A stretch of 46,285 nt of DNA from Roseomonas sp. (GTDB lineage Bacteria; Pseudomonadota; Alphaproteobacteria; Acetobacterales; Acetobacteraceae), in the NCBI GenBank assembly GCA_020249865.1, contig JADCEV010000024.1:1-46285 (forward strand). Direction: 5' to 3'. Each line of letters begins with the position of its first letter. Within the stretch, counting starts at the first letter, position 1. This document shows, in pieces, positions 7,129 through 14,615 of this stretch. Both the position numbers and the translations under genes were made by a program. The notes under the pieces are model-generated. The model saw only the letters and a list, made by a program, of their open reading frames with translations, searched no databases and was not told the origin of the DNA.

Positions 7129-8187
7129 TCAACCAGGCGCTGGCCGGCGCCCGACCTGGACGGTGATTTCCACGATGCGCCCTTCCCGCAGCAGGGAAAG
7201 CCGCACATTCTGCCCGGGCGGAATGGCGGAAATGCCGCGCACCAGATCGCGGTTATTGCTGATGCGCGCCCCATCCACCGCGGTGATGACATCCCCCTGG
7301 CGCAGCCCTGAACGGGCGGCGGGGCTCCCACGTTCCACCCCCAGCACCTGCGCGCCGCCACGGGGCGGGCGGCCAGGTGCGGCTTCCACATCGCCCACGG
7401 AAACGCCAAGCCAGCCGCGTTCAACCCGCCCACCGCGCAGCAATTGTTCGATCACCGGGCGCGCCAGATCGGATGGCACGGCAAAGCCGATCCCGGCCGA
7501 GGCGCCGCTTGGGGAGAAGATCAGGGTTGTGATGCCAATCACCTCACCGGCCATGTTGAACAGCGGCCCGCCGGAATTGCCAGGATTGATCGGCGCATCG
7601 GTCTGAATGAAATCATCAAAGGGGCCAAGCCGAATATCGCGCCCAATGGCCGAGATGATGCCGGAGGTGACCGACCCGCCAAGCCCGAAGGGATTGCCCG
7701 CCGCCAAGACCCATTGCCCAACGCGCATCTGGCGCGAATGGCCGAGGGAGACGGCAGATAAGGGTCTTTGCGCTTCGATCTTGAGCAAGGCGATGTCGGT
7801 CAATTCATCAATGCCGATGATGGTCGCCGGGTATTCCGACCCGTCATGCAACCCGACCAGCACATTCGCGGCTTCGCCAAGCACATGCGCGTTGGTCACG
7901 ATAATGCCCGAGGGTTCGATGATGAAGCCGGACCCGGCGCCCTGGATGATCGGCCCCCTGCGGCGGGAAGGGTCGCGCTGGTTGCGCTCCCGCGGCTGGT
8001 TGCGCCATTCGGGCGGCACGCCATCGCGCGTCGTCACCTGAATGCTCACCACCGCCGGGATCACGCTTTGCGCGAGATCGGCAAAATCCGGCAGGCCGCG
8101 CTGCGCAATGGCGGGACCGCAAGCGCCAAGGGCGGCGGGCAGGAAAAGCGCGGCGCGGCGCGTGAGTTTGGGCGGAAGAGCTTCCAT
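7129..8187 (-). CDS. HtrA/DegP-type serine protease with one PDZ domain
   Basis: 352 residues, trypsin-like domain followed by a single PDZ domain. The catalytic triad is visible: H101 (VTNAHVLG), D131 (LTDIALLK) and S205 (NPGNSGGPLF). The PDZ domain spans about 255-350 (RGWLGVSV, GSPAARSGLRQGDVITAVDG). The N-terminus has two arginines, a hydrophobic stretch and LGAC, so C23 may be lipidated; cleavage after AIAQ is the alternative. One PDZ and short length are DegS-like rather than DegP-like. The role would be degrading or sensing misfolded periplasmic proteins. It is followed by a two-component system on the same strand. The acidic/basic insert RNQPRERNQRDPSRRRG (62-78) before the protease core is unusual. 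Confidence 0.92.
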   Translation of the reverse strand: MEALPPKLTRRAALFLPAALGACGPAIAQRGLPDFADLAQSVIPAVVSIQVTTRDGVPPEWRNQPRERNQRDPSRRRGPIIQGAGSGFIIEPSGIIVTNAHVLGEAANVLVGLHDGSEYPATIIGIDELTDIALLKIEAQRPLSAVSLGHSRQMRVGQWVLAAGNPFGLGGSVTSGIISAIGRDIRLGPFDDFIQTDAPINPGNSGGPLFNMAGEVIGITTLIFSPSGASAGIGFAVPSDLARPVIEQLLRGGRVERGWLGVSVGDVEAAPGRPPRGGAQVLGVERGSPAARSGLRQGDVITAVDGARISNNRDLVRGISAIPPGQNVRLSLLREGRIVEITVQVGRRPAPG

Positions 8188-8221
8188 GATGGCTTATAAA
8201 TGCAGCGCTTCGGCGCGCGCT

Positions 8222-10684
8222 TCAACCTTGCGGTGAAGCCGGGTTCTCCGGCCAGGCGTGTTTCGGGTAGCGCCCGCGCATTTCCTTGCGCACTTCCGCC
8301 CAGCTTCCCGCCCAAAACGCCGCCAGATCGCCAGTGATGGCAATGGGCCGCCCGGCGGGTGAGAGCAGCGCCACCTGCAAAGCCACGCGCCCGCCGGCGA
8401 GCAAGGGCAAGCCAGGCAGGCCAAACAAATGCTGGGCGCGGGCTTCAAGCGTTGGCACATCGCGCGCGTAATCAATCGCGGCACTCCGCCCACCAGGTAG
8501 CGCCAGCCGTGCCGGCAAGGCCTGGTCCAGCGCGCGGCGCGCTTCCCGGGGCAAAAGGCCAAGTAGGATCTGGGCAAGATCAAGCCCCGCCAATTCCTGC
8601 AAACGTGTGAGGCCCGAAAGCTGCGGCGCCAACCATCCAGGCGCTGAGGCGATCAGCGCCTCATCGGTCATATCAGGCCAGGAATCGCCTTCCACCTGCC
8701 GCATCCAGCCAATCCGCGCGCGGGTTTGCCGCGCCGCATCGTTCCAGGGCAGATCGCGCAAGCCGCGCTGCGCTACGGCTTCCGCAAGGGCTGCCGCCAT
8801 CGCCGGCGGGTCCGCTTGCGGCAGCGGCGATTCTTCCAAGACCAGGGGGCCGAAGCGGAGCCGCCGCCGCGCCAGCACCGCGCCGCTGCGTGCATCAAAC
8901 GCCGCACCCTCCTCTCGCCGCAGCCTTTCGGGAAAGCGGGCTTCCAGCACGGCGCGTTCAATGGGCGCTGCCATGCGGATGCGTGCCTCGGTTCCTGCGA
9001 TTTCGAGGTCCGCTACTGCAAGCAACGGCATCTTGGCCAAGGGATCAATGCCGGTGATGCGCGCGCCTTGCCCGGAAGCGAGGCGAAAGGCACCATCCAT
9101 GGAACCTCGCTTGGCCGCGATGCGGTCCGGGAAACCCGCCGCGAGCAAGGCGCCGGCATCGCCTTCGGCGGCCACACCATTGCCAATGCCAAGCCGGCGC
9201 CGATGCAGGCTGGCAGCGCGGCGAATACGCTGCACCGCGCCACGATCCGCCGCCGCGTGATCGCCCCCGGCCAGCAGATCAAGCCGGAGCCCGATATCCG
9301 CCGGCGCTTCCCGCCCGCGCAAGGGATCGCGTTCTTCCAGCAATGCGGCGAGTTCGGCGGCGAGGGCCTTTTCCGCACTGCCTTCCGCCGCCAGCATCAT
9401 GCGCGCGAGCCTTGGGTGCGTGCCCATCCGCGCCATGCGCCGGCCGGTTTCCGTAATGCGGCCAGATTCATCGAGCGCATCCAGATCGCGCAGCAGCCCG
9501 CGCGCGGCGGCCATTGTCCCGCCGGGCGGTGCATCCAGAAAGGCGAGCGCGCCCGGTTCCGCGCCCCAGGCGGCGCAATCCAAGGCAAGGCCGGAAAGCT
9601 CCGCTTCCAGAATCTCAGGCCGATCCGCCTGCGGCAGGCCGCGATGCAAAGCCTCTGTCCAAAGCCGGATCGCCACCCCCGGCGCCGTGCGCCCCGCACG
9701 GCCCGCGCGTTGCTCCGCTGCTGCCTTACCGATCCGCAAGGTCACCAGCCGCGACAGGCCGCTTGCGGCATCAAGGCGCGGCGCGCGGCGATAGCCGCCA
9801 TCCACCACAATGCGCACGCCAGGCACGGTCAGCGATGTCTCGGCGATGGAGGTCGCCAGCACAACCTTGCGCTGCCCATCCGGCGCCGGGTTCAGCGCCA
9901 AATCCTGTTCGGCCGGCGGCAACTCGCCATGCAAGGGCAGCACCAGCGCATTGAGCCCACCCAGCCTTTCGGCGGTGCGGCGAATCTCGCCCCAGCCCGG
10001 CAGGAAGGCGAGCACATCACCGGGGTGGGAGGCCACCGCTTCACGGATTGCACTGGCCATGGCTTCGGGCAGGTCGCGCGGGTCGCGCAAATCCCGCGCA
10101 CGGTGGCGGATTTCGACAGGATAAGCGCGGCCCAGGCTTTCGATCACCGGCGCGGGCGTGCCGCGTTCCGCCATCAGCCCGGCGAAGCTCGCGCCATCCA
10201 GGGTGGCGGACATGGCCAGCAGGCGCAGTTCGGGGCGGAGTGCGCGTTGCAGATCAAGCGCAAGCGCCAGCGCCAAATCAGTATCCAGATTGCGTTCATG
10301 CGCCTCGTCGAAAAGAATCGCAGCGATGCCTTCAAGGCCGGGATCGCTTTGCAGCCGGCGCACCAGCAGGCCTTCCGTGACCACCTCAACCCGCGTGCGG
10401 TCGGAAAATTGCCGATCGAGCCGCGTGGCAAGGCCGATGGTGCCGCCCGGTTGGTCTTCCCCGATCAGGGAGGCCATGCGGCGCGCGGCAGCGCGGGCAG
10501 CGACACGGCGCGGTTCCAGCACCAGGATGCGCCCTTCGGCGGCCCAGGCTTCTTCCATCAGCGCCAAGGGCACAATCGTGGTCTTGCCCGCGCCGGGGGG
10601 TGCGATCAGCACGGCGTTGGAAGAAGCACTCAGCGCAGCGCGCAGCGCCGGCAGCGCTTCAGAGACAGGCAATTCAGGAAGCAT
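8222..10684 (-). CDS. hrpB: ATP-dependent RNA helicase HrpB
   Basis: 820 residues from the chosen start, matching HrpB of other proteobacteria. Walker A is APPGAGKTT (28-36, GAGKT at 31-35), the DEAH box is at 126-129 (FDEAHERNLDTD), motif III is SAT in LAMSATLDG, and motif VI is QRAGRAGR. The HrpB-specific C-terminal region follows, with the segments DLPWNDAARQTRARIGWMR and YPKHAWPENP at the end. The frame is open to 10738, but ATG at 10684 gives the family N-terminus MLPELPVSEALPALRAAL. DEAH helicase of uncertain cellular role. The HtrA gene begins 34 bases downstream, close enough for readthrough. Base composition is like its neighbours. Confidence 0.95.
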   Translation of the reverse strand: MLPELPVSEALPALRAALSASSNAVLIAPPGAGKTTIVPLALMEEAWAAEGRILVLEPRRVAARAAARRMASLIGEDQPGGTIGLATRLDRQFSDRTRVEVVTEGLLVRRLQSDPGLEGIAAILFDEAHERNLDTDLALALALDLQRALRPELRLLAMSATLDGASFAGLMAERGTPAPVIESLGRAYPVEIRHRARDLRDPRDLPEAMASAIREAVASHPGDVLAFLPGWGEIRRTAERLGGLNALVLPLHGELPPAEQDLALNPAPDGQRKVVLATSIAETSLTVPGVRIVVDGGYRRAPRLDAASGLSRLVTLRIGKAAAEQRAGRAGRTAPGVAIRLWTEALHRGLPQADRPEILEAELSGLALDCAAWGAEPGALAFLDAPPGGTMAAARGLLRDLDALDESGRITETGRRMARMGTHPRLARMMLAAEGSAEKALAAELAALLEERDPLRGREAPADIGLRLDLLAGGDHAAADRGAVQRIRRAASLHRRRLGIGNGVAAEGDAGALLAAGFPDRIAAKRGSMDGAFRLASGQGARITGIDPLAKMPLLAVADLEIAGTEARIRMAAPIERAVLEARFPERLRREEGAAFDARSGAVLARRRLRFGPLVLEESPLPQADPPAMAAALAEAVAQRGLRDLPWNDAARQTRARIGWMRQVEGDSWPDMTDEALIASAPGWLAPQLSGLTRLQELAGLDLAQILLGLLPREARRALDQALPARLALPGGRSAAIDYARDVPTLEARAQHLFGLPGLPLLAGGRVALQVALLSPAGRPIAITGDLAAFWAGSWAEVRKEMRGRYPKHAWPENPASPQG

Positions 10685-10761
10685 GGGCGGGGCGATACAA
10701 AAGGGATCGTCCCCATGTGACGCGCCGGCCTCGCGCAATCAAGCGGCGGGGGGTTTTGGCC

Positions 10762-11106
10762 TCAGCGTGGTCCCGGCCCTGGGCGCGGCGGCATCGGACC
10801 AGGGCCAGGGCCCGGACCCGGCGTGAAAGGTGGCGGGTTCACCCAAACCCCGCCAATCGGTGGCGCATAGCCCGGCTGCTGGACGATATTCGGATCAGGC
10901 GGGCAATTCGGGCGATTGATGCCGCAATCCCAGGCGAAGCGGTCCGGCCGCCCGGTCATGCTGCCGCCGGGGATGAAGCGGCAGACGCATTGCTTGCCCG
11001 CCATGCAAGCCAATTGCCCTTCGCGCGCTTCAACGCATTGCGGCGGTTCCTGCGCCGCAAGGGGCCAGGAGAGCAGCAGAAAGGCAGCGAGGAGGATTTT
11101 GCGCAT
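10762..11106 (-). CDS. Secreted protein with Cys-rich core and Pro-Gly tail
   Basis: 114 residues: signal peptide MRKILLAAFLLLSWPLAAQ, then a compact region with six cysteines (QCVEA, LACMAG, QCVCRF, WDCGINRPNC), then an unstructured tail rich in Pro and Gly ending PGPGPMPPRPGPGPR. I do not recognise the family. Export plus six cysteines suggests a disulfide-bonded periplasmic or secreted protein. The divergent neighbour is a DsbD/ScsB-type disulfide reductase gene 100 bases away, which may be functionally relevant or coincidental. The signal peptide and cysteine pattern support a real gene rather than a chance frame in GC-rich DNA. Confidence 0.7.
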   Translation of the reverse strand: MRKILLAAFLLLSWPLAAQEPPQCVEAREGQLACMAGKQCVCRFIPGGSMTGRPDRFAWDCGINRPNCPPDPNIVQQPGYAPPIGGVWVNPPPFTPGPGPGPGPMPPRPGPGPR

Positions 11107-11191
11107 GGTGCAGCCTTACCGGTAAAGATTAATGAATGGCTAACAAGCCGAGCCTATTCCCATTTGCGGGCTTGCACCAAGCCCCTTTCCC

Positions 11192-11206
11192 GCCCCTTTA
11201 TGGGGC
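11192..11206 (+). promoter_or_regulatory. Hairpin covering the ribosome binding site of the disulfide reductase gene
   Basis: GCCCC-TTTAT-GGGGC forms a five-base-pair stem ending exactly at the base before the ATG at 11207. The only Shine-Dalgarno-like run (GGGG, 11202-11205) is in the 3' arm, so folding would hide it. The structure is seen; any regulatory effect is inference. Confidence 0.4.
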
Positions 11207-13246
11207 ATGCGATTCATCGCCGCCCTTGTCGCTTTGCTATTCCTGCCCTGGTTGCCGGCGCGGGCGCTGGAAAGTGTTGCGCAGGAATCGCCGCGGGCGC
11301 GCGTCACGCTGGTTGCGGACCATTTGGCCATCGCACCTGGGCAAGCGTTTCAGCTTGGGCTCCGCATCCGGCTCGCGCCGCGCTGGCATAGCTATTGGCG
11401 CCATGCCGGGGATGCCGGCGCGCCCACGGAAATCGCGCTGACCCTGCCCGAGGGCAGTGCGGCCAGCCCCATCGCCTGGCCCACCCCGCAGGCAATCCCC
11501 TTCGGCCCGCTGATGAGCTTTGGCTACTACGGCGAAGTCGTGCTGCCCATGCGCATCACCCCGCCCGCCAGCCTGCGTGCTGGTGAGGTTTTCAGCATCG
11601 CGGCCGAGGCGACCTGGCTGGTCTGCGATGATGTCTGCATCCCTGAAGAAGGTAGTTTTCGCCTGGACCTGCCGGTGGCGGCTGAGGCGCAGGCGAACCC
11701 CGATCTGGCGCCGCTTTTCGCCGCCGCTGCGGCGGCTCTGCCAAGGCCCTCCCCCTGGCAGGCCAGCGTCAGCATCCAGGGCGATGCGCTGCGGCTCAGG
11801 CTGACCGGCCCAGGGCTTGGGCGGGAAAGCCTGAAGGAAGCGCTGTTCATCCCAGGCCAAAGCGGGGTTTTGGATCACCCCGCGCCGCAAAAGCTGACCC
11901 AGGGGCCGGATTGGCTGGAATTGACGCTGAAACGCGCCGAACGCCCGGAAAACCACGCGCAACTTGAAGGCGTATTCCTGGTGACCGATCAGGGCGGCAG
12001 GCGGCTTGGTTATGAGATCACAGCGCCGCTGTTGCCGGGCGCAGCCTTCCTGCCCTTATGGCAGGCGCTGATTTTTGCGCTGCTGGGCGGGGTTATCCTG
12101 AACCTGATGCCCTGCGTCTTCCCGGTACTCGCCATGAAGGCCATGGCCCTGGCGCGGCTGGGCGGCGCGGCGCACGGGGCGGTGCGGCTGGAAGCCGCGG
12201 CCTATACCGCCGGCGCGGTGGTGAGCTTCACGGCGCTTGCCGGACTTTTGCTGGTGCTGCGCGGAGCGGGCATGGCGCTGGGCTGGGGGTTTCAATTCAC
12301 CTCGCCGGTTTTTGTGCTGGCGATTGCCTGGCTGATGCTGGCGGTCGGGCTGAATCTTTCGGGCGTTTTCGCGCTTGGCGGGCCGATTGGCGCGGGTGGG
12401 CATATCGCGGCGCGCGGCGGGTTTTTGGGCAGTTTCGCGACCGGCGCTTTGGCGGTGCTGGTGGCAAGCCCCTGCACGGCGCCCTTCATGGCGGCGGCGA
12501 TTGGTGCCGCCTTGGTCATGCCGGCGCCGGCGACCCTTGCGGTATTCGCCGCGCTTGGCTTGGGGCTGGCGGCACCCACGCTGATCCTGGCCCTGGCGCC
12601 GGGCCTGGCCAGCAAACTGCCCCGGCCCGGCCCCTGGATGGAAAGGCTGAAGCACATCATGGCCTGGCCCATGTATGGCGCGGCGCTTTGGCTGGTGTGG
12701 GTGCTTTGGGCGCAAAGCGGCTCGCTTGGCGTGGCGTTGGCGCTGGCGGGCGGGCTTGGGCTTGGCCTTGCCGCCTGGGTCCTGGGCCGGGCGCAGCGAG
12801 ATGGCCGGCGCGGCACTCAGCTTGGCGCGGTGCTTGGCGCGCTTGCCCTGGTTTTGGCGCTGCCCTTTGGCCTGACGGCCGCACCACCTCCGCCCGCCGC
12901 CACCGAGACCGCCGAAAGCTGGAGCCCCGCGCGGGTTGAGGCGCTGCGGGCTGAGGGCAAGGGCGTATTGCTGAATGTCACCGCCGCCTGGTGCATCACC
13001 TGCCAGGTGAATGAACGCATCGCCCTTCGTCGGGATGCGGTGCAGGCAGCCATGGCGGCGCGTGGCATTGTCTATCTGAAGGCGGATTGGACCCGCGGCG
13101 ATCCCGCCATTGCGGCGCTACTCCGCGCCCATGGGCGGGAAGGCGTGCCGCTTTACCTGTTTTGGCCGCCGGGCGGGGGAGAGGCCGTGATCCTGCCCGA
13201 AGTGCTGACCGAGGCCATGGTGCTGCGCCAAATTGGCGCTCTCTAA
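11207..13246 (+). CDS. DsbD/ScsB-type protein-disulfide reductase
   Basis: 679 residues in three parts. A signal peptide (to about 20) leads into a periplasmic N-terminal domain with the pair C140/C144 (VCDDVCIPEEG). A membrane core of about eight helices (285-555) carries C303 (LMPCVFPV) and C423 (ASPCTAPF). The C-terminal thioredoxin-like domain has C596-ITC-C599 (AAWCITCQ). This is the DsbD/ScsB design, moving electrons from cytosolic thioredoxin to periplasmic partners. The long N-terminal domain with HSYWRHAGDAG is ScsB-like rather than classic DsbD, so I give no gene symbol. No other scs gene is adjacent. The divergent neighbour encodes a Cys-rich secreted protein. Its ribosome binding site lies in a small hairpin. 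Confidence 0.9.
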   Translation: MRFIAALVALLFLPWLPARALESVAQESPRARVTLVADHLAIAPGQAFQLGLRIRLAPRWHSYWRHAGDAGAPTEIALTLPEGSAASPIAWPTPQAIPFGPLMSFGYYGEVVLPMRITPPASLRAGEVFSIAAEATWLVCDDVCIPEEGSFRLDLPVAAEAQANPDLAPLFAAAAAALPRPSPWQASVSIQGDALRLRLTGPGLGRESLKEALFIPGQSGVLDHPAPQKLTQGPDWLELTLKRAERPENHAQLEGVFLVTDQGGRRLGYEITAPLLPGAAFLPLWQALIFALLGGVILNLMPCVFPVLAMKAMALARLGGAAHGAVRLEAAAYTAGAVVSFTALAGLLLVLRGAGMALGWGFQFTSPVFVLAIAWLMLAVGLNLSGVFALGGPIGAGGHIAARGGFLGSFATGALAVLVASPCTAPFMAAAIGAALVMPAPATLAVFAALGLGLAAPTLILALAPGLASKLPRPGPWMERLKHIMAWPMYGAALWLVWVLWAQSGSLGVALALAGGLGLGLAAWVLGRAQRDGRRGTQLGAVLGALALVLALPFGLTAAPPPPAATETAESWSPARVEALRAEGKGVLLNVTAAWCITCQVNERIALRRDAVQAAMAARGIVYLKADWTRGDPAIAALLRAHGREGVPLYLFWPPGGGEAVILPEVLTEAMVLRQIGAL

Positions 13247-13259
13247 GCTTAACGCTTGA

Positions 13260-13274
13260 CGCCCCCCGGGGGCG
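13260..13274. repeat. GC-only inverted repeat after the disulfide reductase gene
   Basis: CGCCCCC and GGGGGCG flank a single C, 14 bases after the stop at 13246. It may contribute to transcription termination, but there is no T-run and a hairpin with a one-base loop would have to open at the tip. The rest of 13247-13412 holds nothing I can assign. Confidence 0.3.
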
Positions 13275-13412
13275 GCGGGGTATCTGATCATTATCGGCAT
13301 AAAGACCGAAAGCGGCGCGCATGCGCTGGCGCAGTTTGAGGCTGGCTTGGCTTTGTTGACGCGTTTCCGCGTGAGGCCGGGGATTTGGCCTTACGCCCCA
13401 AAGGGTCTTGCC

Positions 13413-14603
13413 ATGCCGCTTGCCGAAACCTCTGCCGATCCCAGGGCGATGCCGGATTTTCTGCGGCTGGTGGGCGCTGATCTTTGGACCAAGCGACTCG
13501 CGGATTTGGGGCGCCGTGCCCAAACGGGCGCCTTTCAGGGACGCGCCATGCAGCATCGCCACGCCTTGGAATTTGCACTGGCACGCGCCGCGCACGGTAC
13601 GGCGCAGGGCAGCGCGGAACGCCGCGCGTTGGGCTTTGCCGCGGAAGCGGTACGCCTGGCCAATGGCCTGCCGGAAGCGCGGCGAGACAAGCTGCGCGCT
13701 GCCATCACCCAAGGGCTGTCCGGTGAGGCAACGCTGATTCCCCTATTTCATCTGCTGCGCTCAGCCGCGCTTTATCGCGCGCAGGGTTTTGAGGTGCGCT
13801 TTTCCGGCCTTGCGGAAGATAGCGCGCATGATCTGACCATCAGCCGTGGCGGCGCTGTCGCGGAAGTGGTGTGTGAAACCATCTCCGCCGAGGAAGGCCG
13901 GCCGGTGCAACGCGGGCATTGGTATGCGCTGATGGATAGCGTCAATCCCGAATTGCAAACCTGGCTTGCCGCGCATCCCGGCCGCTATGTGCTGCGCATG
14001 ACGCTGCCCGATGGGCTTTCCGGCCCTGACAAGGCAGCCGAATTGCAGCGGCGCATCATGGCGATGCTGGCGGCTGAGAAGCGCCAGGATAGCAGCGCGG
14101 ATGCGGTGCTGAAGCTTGACCCGCTGGTGCTGGCGGGCGCGCAGGCCGATCCGCTTCCCGGCAGGCTGCGTCAGCAATTCGGACCAGAGGCACATCTGGC
14201 CGTGACCGGCGACCCCGCCGGTGGATCGGTCTTCGTGCTGGCGGCGCGCGCCGGTCAGGAAAACAGTATTTCGGACGCGGTCGCCACGCGCATGGCGGGT
14301 GCTGCGGGTGCGCGGCTATCGGGCGCAAAGCCCGGCATTGTTTCAGTGTTTATCGAGGATATGGATCGCGCCGAATGGCGCGGCTTGCGCGATGATCTGG
14401 CCCTTGAAGGCGCGGTGCGCCGCTTTTTGGCCGGTCACGCCGCGCGGCGCGTGGTGGCGGCTGCCTGTTCCTCGCGCGCGGAGCTTTTCGGGCTGGCGCC
14501 GCCTGATGCAGTGACGGGTGGGGAGCTGCGTTTCCGCAACCCATCCCACCCGGCGGCCAAATCCGCTGCTCTGGCGCCCGCCATTCTTTCGACGAGCGCC
14601 TGA
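13413..14603 (+). CDS. Conserved-looking protein of unknown function with nuclease-like core
   Basis: 396 residues from the ATG at 13413; the frame is open to a TTG at 13347, but AAGGG lies upstream of the ATG. I do not recognise the family. Residues 100-165 look like a restriction-endonuclease-type core: helix EATLIPLFHLLRSAALYRAQ, strand FEVRFSGL, D140 (AHDLTI), then strand AVAEVVCET with E151 and E155. In the PD-(D/E)XK pattern D140 and E151 would be metal ligands, but the usual lysine two residues after E151 is a valine. There is no signal peptide or membrane segment. It converges on the antiporter gene with 12 bases between. Fold assignment is a weak inference. Confidence 0.6.
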   Translation: MPLAETSADPRAMPDFLRLVGADLWTKRLADLGRRAQTGAFQGRAMQHRHALEFALARAAHGTAQGSAERRALGFAAEAVRLANGLPEARRDKLRAAITQGLSGEATLIPLFHLLRSAALYRAQGFEVRFSGLAEDSAHDLTISRGGAVAEVVCETISAEEGRPVQRGHWYALMDSVNPELQTWLAAHPGRYVLRMTLPDGLSGPDKAAELQRRIMAMLAAEKRQDSSADAVLKLDPLVLAGAQADPLPGRLRQQFGPEAHLAVTGDPAGGSVFVLAARAGQENSISDAVATRMAGAAGARLSGAKPGIVSVFIEDMDRAEWRGLRDDLALEGAVRRFLAGHAARRVVAAACSSRAELFGLAPPDAVTGGELRFRNPSHPAAKSAALAPAILSTSA

Positions 14604-14615
14604 GCCAGAGGGGCG

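Noticed and set aside
8726-10720. 664-codon open frame on the plus strand antisense to hrpB
   Set aside because: It lies wholly within the well-supported HrpB gene, has no recognisable domain and an Arg/Gln/Ala-rich composition typical of antisense frames in GC-rich coding DNA.
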